Shown piece after piece: positions 29,817 through 38,274 of a DNA stretch of 64,000 bases. The position numbers and the translations under genes are program-made. The notes below the pieces were generated by a model. That model was not told the DNA's origin, did not search any database, and saw only the letters and a list, made by a program, of their open reading frames with translations. This DNA is from Pseudomonas lijiangensis (GTDB lineage: Bacteria > Pseudomonadota > Gammaproteobacteria > Pseudomonadales > Pseudomonadaceae), in NCBI RefSeq assembly GCF_018968705.1, contig NZ_CP076668.1, forward strand, positions 4,351,001-4,415,000. The letters are read 5' to 3'. The stretch's first letter is position 1. Each line of letters opens with the position of its first letter.

Positions 29817-30389
29817 ATGCTAAACGAATCACAAACAGTCAGTAATCCAAAGCGCCATATAGAAACCTTCCACCCCACCACCTTCCTCCGCTACAACCGC
29901 CAACTCCGCGCCCTCCTCCTTGAAACCCAGGCCTGGTTCTCTGCCCGTGACCTGAGCAAGCTCATTGCCTGGCCGCTCAACGAGCGCACCACGAGCAAGC
30001 TTGATGCGGACCAGCGCCGCACGCTCTGGCTGGAGAGTCATGGGCGGACTGAGGAGGCGTTGATGATCAGTGAGTCGGGGTTGTATGCGTTGCTGGTTCA
30101 TCACCATCATCCCGAGCATCGCAGCTTGCGGCACTGGATTACCAATGAGGTGGTCGCGGCGTTGCGGGATGCGCAGGAGCCGCCGGTGGAGAGTATGCCG
30201 AGTCTGAGTCTGCTGCAGTGGCCGGGGATGTCGTTGAGCATGTTGCACTGGCAGAACGAGCCGTGGATCCGGTTGCGGGATGTGCCGCAGGTGTTGCCGT
30301 GGCCTGGGCCGGGGTTTGAGGAGCCTGCGGGGCGGTTGGGTGGGTCGTGGTTTCAGGGGGCTGCGAGGTTTTTTTCGGGGGCGTCATGA
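29817..30389 (+). CDS. Bro-N domain protein (phage antirepressor-like)
   Basis: A 190-residue protein with an N-terminal Bro-N DNA-binding domain (about 16-125: FLRYNRQLRALL, WFSARDLSKLI, LDADQRRTLWLES, MISESGLYALLV, HWITNEVVAALR). The C-terminal 65 residues are Pro/Gly/Trp-rich and unlike known antirepressor tails. In phages such proteins lift repression; Pseudomonas also has many chromosomal copies of unknown role. GC is clearly higher than the genes on both sides, so it has a separate origin within the island. ATG 29817. Confidence 0.75.
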   Translation: MLNESQTVSNPKRHIETFHPTTFLRYNRQLRALLLETQAWFSARDLSKLIAWPLNERTTSKLDADQRRTLWLESHGRTEEALMISESGLYALLVHHHHPEHRSLRHWITNEVVAALRDAQEPPVESMPSLSLLQWPGMSLSMLHWQNEPWIRLRDVPQVLPWPGPGFEEPAGRLGGSWFQGAARFFSGAS

Positions 30390-30562
30390 AGTGACGCCGG
30401 TAGCCGGTTGATTGCATGGTCCGTTCATTATCATGGATGAACGGACCACGGCCCTCCCTATTGCACTTATATGCATGGACGAACTCAATCTCGGAATAGT
30501 CCTACATACTCATTAAAAACCCACCAATAAACTGGCTAGCCATTTATCAGGTTGATCGTTAT

Positions 30563-31045
30563 ATGGCTAACCACGGTTACATGACCATCCAGGGGAAGAT
30601 CCAGGGTTCTATCTCTGCTGGTTGTTCCAGTGAGGAATCCATTGGCAAAAAATGCCAGATGGGGCATCGGGATGAAATCATGGTGCTGTCCTTTGCTCAT
30701 CATATGAGTAATGTCGGAAACATACGGCACGCTACCCATCGCCCGGTTGTCATCGTCAAGAATGTTGATAAATCCTCACCTTTGCTGGCTCAAGCCTTGG
30801 CCAATCGAGAGCCTGTTGACTGCATCATCGACTTCTATCGTACGTCCTCCAATGGCCTTCAGGAGAAGTTTTATACGGTAGAAATAAAAGACGGGCTTAT
30901 TTGCGACTTAATGCTGGATATACCGCACTCTATCTTGCAGAGCGGCGCAGAAGCTCAAGAGCATATGTCCATTCGTTACAGCGAAATCATCTGGACTCAC
31001 CACTTGGCAAGAACCCGCGGCAGCGCTTTCTGGAGCGGGGAGTAA
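30563..31045 (+). CDS. hcp: Orphan Hcp, type VI secretion tube protein
   Basis: Hcp forms the tube rings of type VI secretion and carries small effectors in its lumen. The 160-residue protein is of the Hcp1 type (IQGKIQGSIS, SIGKKCQMGHRDEIMVLSFAH, FYRTSSNGLQEKFYTVEIKDG). No type VI apparatus gene (tss, vgrG, paar) is in the window, so it must use one elsewhere. It is followed after four bases by a DUF4225 gene, the usual layout of Hcp-delivered effectors. ATG 30563 with a weak ribosome-binding site. Confidence 0.9.
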   Translation: MANHGYMTIQGKIQGSISAGCSSEESIGKKCQMGHRDEIMVLSFAHHMSNVGNIRHATHRPVVIVKNVDKSSPLLAQALANREPVDCIIDFYRTSSNGLQEKFYTVEIKDGLICDLMLDIPHSILQSGAEAQEHMSIRYSEIIWTHHLARTRGSAFWSGE

Positions 31046-31049
31046 ACCG

Positions 31050-31760
31050 TTGAGTACAAAGGAAACCTCAAAGAATCATGAGCTTTGGGAAGTCAGTCAG
31101 GCCGCAACACTTTTAGCAGGACAAGCCTGCACCGTAGCGGCGCGGCATATCAACGACGGCATACTCCGGCTTCAATTCAATCGGGAAGTGGCTTATTACG
31201 CCAGGAGCATTGTCAGGGATGTGGAACAGGGAAACAAAACTTCTGAGCAAGGCTTGAAGGCAATAGAGGATGAGCAGAAAAGCTTGCTTAGCCAGTCTTT
31301 TGAAATTGGCCAAAAAGGAATCGGCGTAATCGCGGGTGGATTTCAGGTAGCAGGAGGCGCGGGGGTTTGTTATGTATCAATGGGTGCGTTATGTTTATTC
31401 TTCGGATTTCCACTGATGGCTCATGGGACGAATAACGTTTACGAAAACGGGCGTAATCTCGTAACGGGACGTTCTGATACAGAGGGCCCCTTACGCAAGG
31501 GATATCAGAAACTTGCAAGAATCAGCGGGTATGATGACTGCATAGGGAATGTAGGTTACGGATTAAGTGACTTGATGCTTTCTGGCTACGGTCTTGGAAG
31601 ATTAGTATTAAAGCCTGACTCATGGCGACTTTTCAAATATATCCACACAGACTACATAAGGGCTTACCAAATAACCCCACCCAAAGTCTTTGCCATTGAA
31701 AGAATAGCAGACAGCATTACACTAGAAAGTACAATAGAACAGTGGAAGTGCAAGAAATGA
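31050..31760 (+). CDS. DUF4225 protein, candidate Hcp-linked toxic effector
   Basis: A 236-residue protein of the DUF4225 family, often found behind Hcp genes in Pseudomonas. The first 90 residues are helical and polar; residues about 95-135 form a Gly-rich hydrophobic hairpin (GIGVIAGGFQVAGGAG, SMGALCLFFGFPLM) that could insert into a membrane. TTG at 31050 has GGGGAG eight bases upstream, and the gene is coupled to hcp. No catalytic motif is seen, so a membrane-damaging role is inference supported by the two small membrane proteins that follow. Confidence 0.75.
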   Translation: MSTKETSKNHELWEVSQAATLLAGQACTVAARHINDGILRLQFNREVAYYARSIVRDVEQGNKTSEQGLKAIEDEQKSLLSQSFEIGQKGIGVIAGGFQVAGGAGVCYVSMGALCLFFGFPLMAHGTNNVYENGRNLVTGRSDTEGPLRKGYQKLARISGYDDCIGNVGYGLSDLMLSGYGLGRLVLKPDSWRLFKYIHTDYIRAYQITPPKVFAIERIADSITLESTIEQWKCKK

Positions 31761-32062
31761 TTGAGCTGCTTATCTATCCAGCATTTTTAATCTGCTCCCT
31801 ATTACTTTACGCACTTTCACTCTTGGCTAAATATTATTTTTCGGGGAAAAATTTCTCATCTTTAAAATTTTGGCTTGTCATGGCATACAACATTACTTTA
31901 GGGAACCTACATTTTAAATTTGTAGCATTCAGCACCCTCCCCTTCGTCGGGGTGATAGACAACTCTATTCTTGGCTGGCTGTCCTATTTATTTGCTTTTG
32001 CTCATGCCTTTACATTGCCATCACCAAAAGAGAAAAACTCAAATCCCAACATAATAAAATGA
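31757..32062 (+). CDS. Small membrane protein, candidate immunity protein 1
   Basis: About 101 residues with three or four hydrophobic segments. ATG 31757 overlaps the DUF4225 stop (ATGA) and has GGAAG eight bases upstream; a GTG at 31742 is less likely. It shares STLPFVG, DNS and GWLS with the next gene, so the two are paralogues. Tight coupling to a probable toxin suggests an immunity role in the inner membrane. Very low GC. Confidence 0.65.
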   Translation: MIELLIYPAFLICSLLLYALSLLAKYYFSGKNFSSLKFWLVMAYNITLGNLHFKFVAFSTLPFVGVIDNSILGWLSYLFAFAHAFTLPSPKEKNSNPNIIK

Positions 32063-32086
32063 CGCCCCATACATGAAAGAATAATA

Positions 32087-32407
32087 ATGAATGAAGCTAT
32101 TATACTCACATCATTCACGCTACTCACCCTTGCAGCTTATGCGCTTTCGTTGTGGGCCAGCATCACCTTTTCCGGAAACGACTACTCCCCCACCAAAAAC
32201 TGGATTTTAACCGTCTACAACGCTGTTATTATTTTTATACACATGTCTTTCATCATGACCAGCACACTTCCCTTTGTAGGAAAGCAAGATAACTCCATCT
32301 TTGGCTGGCTTTCTTTTGCCATGCTCTTTTCACACGCTTTTACCCACATCACACCACAGGCACATCGGATCAGGATCGTAAGAAAAAAACCATATAAACT
32401 GCATTAA
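32087..32407 (+). CDS. Small membrane protein, candidate immunity protein 2
   Basis: A 106-residue paralogue of the previous gene (YALSLWA, FSGNDYS, STLPFVG, DNSIFGWLS, FAMLFSHAFTH). It ends in a basic tail (RIRIVRKKPYK) that the first copy lacks. It starts 25 bases after its paralogue without a clear ribosome-binding site. Two immunity copies often reflect changing toxin variants; that role is inferred from position. Confidence 0.6.
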   Translation: MNEAIILTSFTLLTLAAYALSLWASITFSGNDYSPTKNWILTVYNAVIIFIHMSFIMTSTLPFVGKQDNSIFGWLSFAMLFSHAFTHITPQAHRIRIVRKKPYKLH

Positions 32408-32688
32408 TCATCTATCCATTCCACCTCCTTTCATATGGACAACGCTATCCTTACTTAGCATCCATACTCATGAGCCTTGCATTTTATTTGCCTTCACTTT
32501 GAGAACAATCTGCGTTCTCTGGAAAAACTTCTAAAGGATAAAGCTCTGGGCAATCATGGCATAAAACATTTTCTTCACTTTTCTTCATATGCGCTTTATA
32601 GAAAAAGGAAAGCTCCCTTTTTACGGTACTCAAGACAACTCAACACTGTCAGCGTTGAAGATCATTACTTGTGAATCAGAGTTATTTT
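32408..32688. other. Right flank of the accessory island, no gene
   Basis: AT-rich stretch after the immunity genes. A 65-codon open frame at 32477 has no ribosome-binding site or similarity that I recognise, so it is not called. Confidence 0.4.
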
Positions 32689-32712
32689 TTCGCGAATGAA
32701 TTCGCTCCTACG
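32689..32712. repeat. Single arm, repeat family III
   Basis: TTCGCGAATGAATTCGCTCC and flanking bases, with no partner arm. It marks the change back to core-like sequence. Confidence 0.75.
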
Positions 32713-32732
32713 GGGTAGGCTGGCATTTATAT

Positions 32733-32800
32733 TCAGGCGCTGAAAATGTGTTGCCCTCAAGCAGGTCGTCGCGGCCAAGGCCCCTCCCACAAGTGACAGG
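32733..32800. repeat. Half REPIN, family II
   Basis: Spacer core GCGCTGAAAATGTGTTGCC followed by the arm TCGCGGCCAAGGCCCCTCCC; the opposite arm is missing, as at 15636. Confidence 0.85.
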
Positions 32801-32806
32801 TGTGAC

Positions 32807-32823
32807 CTGACTGATCGGCATTA
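32807..32823 (+). repeat. Recurrent short motif, copy D
   Basis: CTGACTGATCGGCATTA matches the recurring motif core exactly over GACTGATCGGCATTA-like bases. It follows the half REPIN by six bases, as copy C does. Confidence 0.55.
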
Positions 32824-32872
32824 CCCTGTAAAGAGTCTGGTATCTGGTTAATCAGTGGCGGCTGGGGTGTTG

Positions 32873-32896
32873 CTGTCGCGGGCAAGCGCGCTCCTG
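32873..32896. repeat. Single REP arm, family IV (divergent)
   Basis: TGTCGCGGGCAAGCGCGCTC resembles the reverse complement of the REP at 23853 with several changes. Confidence 0.5.
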
Positions 32897-32914
32897 CATG
32901 GTTCTGCGTCTGGT

Positions 32915-32950
32915 CGGTATTCCGTTCACGCAGTGGTGAACGGAATACCG
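32915..32950. terminator. Perfect 15-base-pair hairpin after the chemoreceptor gene
   Basis: CGGTATTCCGTTCAC and GTGAACGGAATACCG form a perfect stem with a six-base loop, seven bases past the minus-strand chemoreceptor stop. It lacks a T-run, so it may be an mRNA-stabilising 3' hairpin more than an intrinsic terminator. Confidence 0.65.
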
Positions 32951-32956
32951 TTGCTG

Positions 32957-34522
32957 CTATCGGTTGAAACGCTCCGCAAGACTGTGCAGGTATTCGGCCA
33001 TTTCTTCCAGCTCTTTGCTGATCTGTGAGCCTTGTTGGGCCTGGCCGGCGCTCTGGTCGCAGAGTTGGGCGATGCGGGTGATTTGCTGGCTGATATTTTC
33101 TGCCACGTGGGTCTGTTCTTCCGAGGCGGAGGCCATTTGTTGGCTCATGCCGGTAATCCGGGTGACGGACTGGCTGATGCCGTCGAGGGCCTTTTGTACG
33201 GCTTCGACGCTGGCGACGCTTTCCTGGGAGATCTGTTCGCCCTTGCTGGCGGTTTGTACGGCCCGGTCGGCACCGTCGCGCAGGGAGGTGATGATTTGCT
33301 GGATCTGCTCGGTCGAGGACTGGGTGCGAGAAGCCAGCGAGCGAACTTCATCGGCGACCACGGCAAAACCGCGACCCTGTTCGCCAGCACGGGCGGCTTC
33401 GATGGCGGCGTTGAGGGCCAGCAGGTTGGTTTGCTGGGCGATGGCGGTGATCACGTCCACGACGCTGCCGATGGATTGGGTGGCGCTGGCCAGGTCACCA
33501 ACGGCGGTGCCGATTTCGGTCACCGAGTTGGCCATGTGACGAATCGCCAGCAGGCTGTCATCGGCCAGGTTGCGACCTTCCTGTGCCAGTTTGTCGGCCT
33601 CTGCGGCGGCATGGGCTGTGCTCTGGACGTTGTGGGTGACTTCCTGAATGGTCGCCGCCATCTGGTTGATGGCCGTCGCCGACTGGTCGGTTTCACTGCG
33701 CTGCTGATCGAGGGAGCGCGCCTGCTGAAGCGACAACTGCGCCGACTGCCCGGCGTGCTTTCTGACGCTTTCGCCAGTGTCCACCAATCGGGTCAAGGCG
33801 GTTTGCAGGCGGGCTTCTTCGCTGAGCAAGGCCAGGTCGAGTTGCGCCTGAGGGCCGCGGTTGTCGCTGTAGGTCAGGGCCACCAGGGCGCTGGTAAAGG
33901 CCTTGGGGTGAGCGTCGAGGGTTTTCTGGATGCTGCTCCGCTGACGGACTTCCAGGTAACCACCCAAGGCGACCAATACCACCAGGATCATGGCGAAGGA
34001 TGCATTGTCGTCCAGCAGGTACACGCCCACCATCAAGGCCAGTGCACAGAGCACCATCGGCAGTTGCCGCAGCAGGTGATACCGGGCGCTGCTCGCTTGG
34101 GAAACGGCGGATTTGCCGGCACGCAGCCGCGCATAGAGGGCTTCGGCACGGCGTACCTGATCGCGGGACGGGAGCGAGCGCACCGACTCATAGCCGACAA
34201 TGCGACCGTTTTCGTATACGGCGGTCACATAGGCGCTGACCCAGTAGAAGTCGCCCTGCTTGGAGCGGTTCTTGACCACGCCCATCCAGGGTTTGCCCTG
34301 TTTGATGGTCTCCCACATATGGGCGAAGACCGAAGCGGGCATGTCGGGGTGACGAACCAGATTATGTGGCTGGCCGATAAGCTCTTCACGGGTGAAGCCG
34401 CTGAGCTCCACGAAGGCGTCGTTGCAGTAGGTGATACGGCTATCGAGATCAGTGGTAGAAATCAAACGCTCAGAAGCGGGAAAGGTTCTCTCGTTCTGGG
34501 TGACAGGCATGTTTACACGCAT
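32957..34522 (-). CDS. Methyl-accepting chemotaxis protein with PAS domain, Aer-like
   Basis: Chemoreceptor of 521 residues. A PAS domain at about 12-120 ([41 protein letters not shown]) is of the Aer/BdlA type and may bind FAD or haem; a short double membrane segment lies near 150-190; the rest is a coiled-coil signalling rod with the hairpin tip [16 protein letters not shown], which docks CheA/CheW. No periplasmic sensor domain is present, so the signal is internal, probably redox. ATG 34522 has GAGAGG eight bases upstream. No chemotaxis kinase genes are near. Confidence 0.92.
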   Translation of the reverse strand: MRVNMPVTQNERTFPASERLISTTDLDSRITYCNDAFVELSGFTREELIGQPHNLVRHPDMPASVFAHMWETIKQGKPWMGVVKNRSKQGDFYWVSAYVTAVYENGRIVGYESVRSLPSRDQVRRAEALYARLRAGKSAVSQASSARYHLLRQLPMVLCALALMVGVYLLDDNASFAMILVVLVALGGYLEVRQRSSIQKTLDAHPKAFTSALVALTYSDNRGPQAQLDLALLSEEARLQTALTRLVDTGESVRKHAGQSAQLSLQQARSLDQQRSETDQSATAINQMAATIQEVTHNVQSTAHAAAEADKLAQEGRNLADDSLLAIRHMANSVTEIGTAVGDLASATQSIGSVVDVITAIAQQTNLLALNAAIEAARAGEQGRGFAVVADEVRSLASRTQSSTEQIQQIITSLRDGADRAVQTASKGEQISQESVASVEAVQKALDGISQSVTRITGMSQQMASASEEQTHVAENISQQITRIAQLCDQSAGQAQQGSQISKELEEMAEYLHSLAERFNR

Positions 34523-34871
34523 CTAGAAGACCTCTCCCTGATAAAATCTTCACAAATACCGGGTACCTTGGAAGGTTTAGCACAGTCTTCAAAAGTGACA
34601 ACCGGAATCGCATTGGCATATATATCGACCCTCTCGTGGGGGTCGTTAATGAGTGTTTTGCAGTTTTTTCAATCGCTTGCTGCATCCATGGCTTTATAGG
34701 GCTTTGCAAGCGTGAACAAGTAGAAGCTTGGGCGTGCGAAAGAGTCACTACTTGCCTGCTCCGTTTGTTTGCACACCTCCTGCGTCATTGTTTAGCCGCA
34801 CTGGCAGTGCCGCTTGCCCGCACGCTTGAGAGGCCAAAAATCCTTTGCGTCATCTCCGTGTTCTCTGCACC
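34523..34871. other. Gap with chemoreceptor promoter, no gene
   Basis: About 350 bases without a supported gene. A short hairpin (CGACCC...GGGTCG near 34625-34647) is visible. Promoters for both flanking genes are expected here. Confidence 0.4.
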
Positions 34872-35303
34872 ATGAGCGTCCATTTCCAAGCGAATCGCCC
34901 CGGCAACGCCATGTCACGCAAACCCTCTTCACGCCTTGAAGCCCTTGTCCATATGGCTTCGAAGCTACCCGGCTGGCTGAGCAAGCCCCTGATTTCGTGG
35001 CTGGCCAGGCGCAAACCCCGCGACGTGCCAGAATCCCCTGCGACTGCAAAACCTCATGTGCAGCAACCCGTTGAGCCGGTGGAAAAAACACCCACTGCTC
35101 CGGTTATTGCAGTACGTGAATCTGTTAAAAAACCAGCGCCTCCCAAGCCGGTCATAGAGCCTGTAGCGCCCAAATGCCCGCACTGTAAAAAGACCATGAT
35201 CATGAAAGTAGCCCGTACCGGTGGTAATGCCGGTGGAGACTTCTGGGGATGTAAGGATTATCCAAAGTGCCGGGGAATGCGGGGTATATTCAGGACATCA
35301 TGA
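34872..35303 (+). CDS. Topoisomerase-type C4 zinc-ribbon protein
   Basis: A protein of about 143 residues. The last 40 residues are a topoisomerase I C-terminal zinc finger (CPHC, then 18 residues or so, then CKDYPKC; motif GGNAGGDFWGCKDYPKC). The middle is Pro/Val/Lys-rich and looks disordered. Such short proteins without a topoisomerase core probably bind single-stranded nucleic acid. The start is unsure: ATG 34872 and ATG 34911 both lack a good ribosome-binding site. Confidence 0.7.
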   Translation: MSVHFQANRPGNAMSRKPSSRLEALVHMASKLPGWLSKPLISWLARRKPRDVPESPATAKPHVQQPVEPVEKTPTAPVIAVRESVKKPAPPKPVIEPVAPKCPHCKKTMIMKVARTGGNAGGDFWGCKDYPKCRGMRGIFRTS

Positions 35304-35381
35304 ATACGCTCCACCTTTAACTTTGTGTATGTTTTTAAACAGCTTTTTAAACTTTCAGCCATTGATCAACGAGGACATCCC

Positions 35382-35969
35382 ATGCAGTCGTTCAGCCTTA
35401 AAGCCGTGATGTTGTGCGTTGCATTGGCCAGTTGCCAAGGCATTGTGAGTGCTCAGGCAGCGACAAAGCCCACTGCCGAAAAGCAGGCTGCTGCCAGCCA
35501 GAAAGCTTCGCTGCTCGATGGCAAGCTGGCGTTCACTCTGCCAGCCGGTTACGTGAAGGGCGAGATGCCTGAGATCGATGCGAAGGCCATTACGCAAGGC
35601 GTGAGTGGCGCGCTTTACACCAATCAGGCGCAGAAGCGGGTGTTGATCGTCACGGAAACCCCGATCCCGATGGATATGCAGGCCAGCGATAACGACCGTC
35701 TGGTGCTGGATGGCTTGGTGGCCGGGACATTGACCCAGCAGCGTTCCAGTTACAAGGATTTCAAGGAGCTGGGCGAGAAGACGATCGTCAAGAAGAACGG
35801 CCTGGGCGTTCGCCAGATCGATGCCTCTGCGACCATGAGCGGCGCGAAGGTGTTGAGCACGACCGTGGTGGCCGCTTCCGGGAGCCGGTCGGCGATTCTG
35901 AATGTGATTTCCAATGCGAAGAATGCGGCGGAGCATGAGCAGATGGTGAAGACGGTTGTGGGGCAGTAG
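35382..35969 (+). CDS. Secreted protein of unknown function
   Basis: A 195-residue protein with a signal peptide ending near AQA-AT (residue 26). The mature part (LDGKLAFTLPAGYVKGEMP, LIVTETPIP) is weakly like DcrB-type periplasmic proteins, but I do not claim that family. ATG 35382 has GAGGA seven bases upstream; the longer frame from 35325 is rejected. A hairpin follows the stop. Confidence 0.75.
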   Translation: MQSFSLKAVMLCVALASCQGIVSAQAATKPTAEKQAAASQKASLLDGKLAFTLPAGYVKGEMPEIDAKAITQGVSGALYTNQAQKRVLIVTETPIPMDMQASDNDRLVLDGLVAGTLTQQRSSYKDFKELGEKTIVKKNGLGVRQIDASATMSGAKVLSTTVVAASGSRSAILNVISNAKNAAEHEQMVKTVVGQ

Positions 35970-35978
35970 GAGTTTTAA

Positions 35979-36045
35979 GCTACAAGCTGCAAGCTTTAAG
36001 CGGTAAGTCAAAAGCTTGCGGCTTGTAACTTGCCGCTTGCAGCTA
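35979..36045. terminator. Long inverted repeat between convergent genes
   Basis: AGCTGCAAGC...AAGCGGTAAG on the left pairs with CTTGCCGCTTGCAGCT on the right. It lies between the convergent secreted-protein and LysR genes and probably ends both transcripts. Confidence 0.6.
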
Positions 36046-36049
36046 TTTC

Positions 36050-36955
36050 CTACACCCGCAGGGATTGCGCAAGCAGCTCGATCAACGCCTGCACTTTGGG
36101 CAATGCCTCTCGGCTGCGGGGCCAGGCGAGGTGCAGGGGCAGGCCTTCGGTGCTGAGGTGCGGGAGGATTTCTACCAGTTCGCCGCGCTGCAGTTGGTCT
36201 TCAATCAGCCAGGTTGCCAGTTGGGCGATGCCGCAGGCTGAGGTCGCGGCGGCCACCAGTGCTTCGCCGTTGCCCACCACGATGCGGCCTTCGATGGCGC
36301 GGGTTTCGGGTTGGCCCTGGGCATCGACAAACAGCCATGGGCTGGTGCTGCCATCGCCTCTGCCGAACTGGATGCAGTCATGCCCGGCCAGTTCTTCGGC
36401 GCTGTGGGGGGTGCCGTGGCGTTTGAGGTAGGCCGGCGCGGCGCAGAAGATCACTCGCTCGGTGCCCAGACAACGATGCCCCACGCCCGCTGGCCAGACG
36501 TTCGGCCCGCCAATGCGCACCGCCAGGTCGATGCCCTCTTCCAGCAGGTCGACGAAGCGATCCGTGAACGTGACGCGAGGGCGCAATCTGGGGTGCTGCT
36601 CGGCAAATTTCAGAATCAGAGGCAGCACGTTCAGTCGCCCGAATGTGGCTGGCAGGTCGATGCGTAATTGCCCTGCCGGTTCGGAGCGTTGCGCCAGCAG
36701 TGCGGTTTCCGCCTCTTCCAGTTCCGCAAGAATGCGCAGACAGACGCCGTGATAGGCAACGCCCTCCTCCGTCAACGCCAGGGTGCGGGTGGTGCGCTCG
36801 AACAGGCGCATGCCCAGGCGGCTCTCCAGTCGGGCCACGCTTTTGCTGACGGCAGAATTGGTCAGGTTCAGACGCTCGGCAGCGGCGGTAAAGCTGCCTG
36901 CATTGGCAACGGCGACAAAGGTGGTGATGCCTTTGAGTCGATCGGGAGAGAACAC
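36050..36955 (-). CDS. LysR-family regulator
   Basis: Regulator of 301 residues: helix-turn-helix (FVAVANAGSFTAAAERL, then NSAVSKSVARLESRLG) and a CrgA-type ligand domain (LRIDLPATFGRLNVLPLI, DLAVRIGGP). GTG at 36955 has GGAAG about six bases upstream. It is divergent from an MFS efflux gene, which is its likely target; an inverted repeat lies just upstream of its own start. Confidence 0.88.
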   Translation of the reverse strand: MFSPDRLKGITTFVAVANAGSFTAAAERLNLTNSAVSKSVARLESRLGMRLFERTTRTLALTEEGVAYHGVCLRILAELEEAETALLAQRSEPAGQLRIDLPATFGRLNVLPLILKFAEQHPRLRPRVTFTDRFVDLLEEGIDLAVRIGGPNVWPAGVGHRCLGTERVIFCAAPAYLKRHGTPHSAEELAGHDCIQFGRGDGSTSPWLFVDAQGQPETRAIEGRIVVGNGEALVAAATSACGIAQLATWLIEDQLQRGELVEILPHLSTEGLPLHLAWPRSREALPKVQALIELLAQSLRV

Positions 36956-36967
36956 GCTGAGCTTCCA

Positions 36968-36987
36968 ATTGTGGAAATAATTTCAAT
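36968..36987. promoter_or_regulatory. Probable LysR binding site
   Basis: ATTGTGGAAATAATTTCAAT is an imperfect palindrome with outer arms ATTG/CAAT and an inner GAAAT-A-ATTTC. It lies 13 bases before the LysR start, where autoregulation is common. Confidence 0.5.
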
Positions 36988-37066
36988 AGTGCCTCGAAAA
37001 ACCGCCAAAGATAAGAACTCTTTTCCGTAATAAAATGACACACTCCTTGAATTCCGGTTGGGTGTC

Positions 37067-38272
37067 ATGTCGTATTCAGAATCTGCTTCCAGTGCCGCTG
37101 CCAGCGGCGAACGTTCCACGGGCACGGGTGTGTCCATTGCCATTCTGGCGCTTGCGGGCTTTGTGATTGTCACCACCGAGTTTCTGATTATCGGCCTGTT
37201 GCCTGCTCTGGCGCGGGATCTGGGTATTTCGATCTCGGTGGCGGGCTTGTTGGTCACGCTGTTTGCCTTCACGGTGATGCTCTTCGGCCCGCCGCTGACG
37301 GCGATGCTTTCGCACCTGGACCGCAAACGCACGTTCATCGCGATTCTGCTGATCTTTGCCGCTTCCAATGCCCTGGCAGCGGTGTCGAGCACTATCTGGG
37401 TGCTGGCCGTCGCTCGTTTCATCCCGGCGCTGGCGTTGCCTGTGTTCTGGGGAACGGCCAGTGAAACCGCCAGTCTGCTGGCAGGCCCCAAAAACGCTGG
37501 CAAGGCCGTGGCGCAGGTTTATCTGGGGATTTCCGCCGCCATGCTGCTGGGTATTCCGTTGGGCACGGTGTTTGCCGATGCCGTGGGCTGGCGCGGTGCG
37601 TTCTGGGCGCTGACGGTGCTTTCCGGGTTGATGGCCTTGCTGCTGGCACTGTCGATGCCGCACCTGGCGCCTACCGAGAAGGTCGGCCTGGCCCAACAGG
37701 CCAGAATCCTGCGCGACCGGTATTTCATGATGAACCTGCTGCTGTCGATTCTGCTGTTCACGGCGATGTTCGCGGCCTACACCTATCTGGCCGACACGCT
37801 TGAGCGTATCGCCCACGTGGCGCCAGCTCAGGTCGGGTGGTGGTTGATGGGCTTTGGTGCCGTGGGTTTGATCGGTAATGGCCTGGGTGGACGTTATGTC
37901 GATCGCAGCCCGCTGGGCTCGACCATGGTGTTTGCCTTGCTGCTGGCGCTGGGCATGAGTGCCAGTGTGCCGATGGCCGGTTCATTGCCATTGCTGGCGG
38001 TGGTGCTGATGGTGTGGGGCATCGCGCACACGGCGCTGTTCCCGATCTGCCAGATCCGAGTGATGAAGGCCGCCCCTCAGGCCCAGGCGCTGGCTGGCAC
38101 CTTGAATGTGTCGGCAGCCAATGCCGGGATCGGGCTGGGCTCGATCATCGGCGGCGCGACCATCGAGCATCTCGGGCTTGAATCGGTGGGTCATGTGGCA
38201 GCCGGGGTTGCGGTGCTTGCCATTGCGGTGGCGTGGTTGACGCTGCTTCAGGGGCGTCGGGCAAAGGGCTGA
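37067..38272 (+). CDS. MFS efflux transporter, DHA1/AraJ-like
   Basis: Inner-membrane exporter of about 401 residues with twelve predicted helices. Family marks: TTEFLIIGLLPALARDLGI in the first helices, the LDRKRTF loop between helices 2 and 3, and PVFWGTASETASLL. Members include sugar and drug exporters (AraJ, SotB, CmlA types). ATG 37067 is used although its ribosome-binding site is weak; TTG 37058 is an alternative. Substrate unknown. Confidence 0.88.
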   Translation: MSYSESASSAAASGERSTGTGVSIAILALAGFVIVTTEFLIIGLLPALARDLGISISVAGLLVTLFAFTVMLFGPPLTAMLSHLDRKRTFIAILLIFAASNALAAVSSTIWVLAVARFIPALALPVFWGTASETASLLAGPKNAGKAVAQVYLGISAAMLLGIPLGTVFADAVGWRGAFWALTVLSGLMALLLALSMPHLAPTEKVGLAQQARILRDRYFMMNLLLSILLFTAMFAAYTYLADTLERIAHVAPAQVGWWLMGFGAVGLIGNGLGGRYVDRSPLGSTMVFALLLALGMSASVPMAGSLPLLAVVLMVWGIAHTALFPICQIRVMKAAPQAQALAGTLNVSAANAGIGLGSIIGGATIEHLGLESVGHVAAGVAVLAIAVAWLTLLQGRRAKG

Positions 38273-38274
38273 GG

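Noticed and set aside
30139..30417. A minus-strand frame overlapping the Bro-N gene 3' end
   Set aside because: Pro/Thr/Ala low-complexity shadow of the GC-rich Bro-N tail.
32477..32674. A 65-codon plus-strand open frame after the immunity genes
   Set aside because: No ribosome-binding site or hydrophobic pattern like its neighbours; probably chance in AT-rich DNA.
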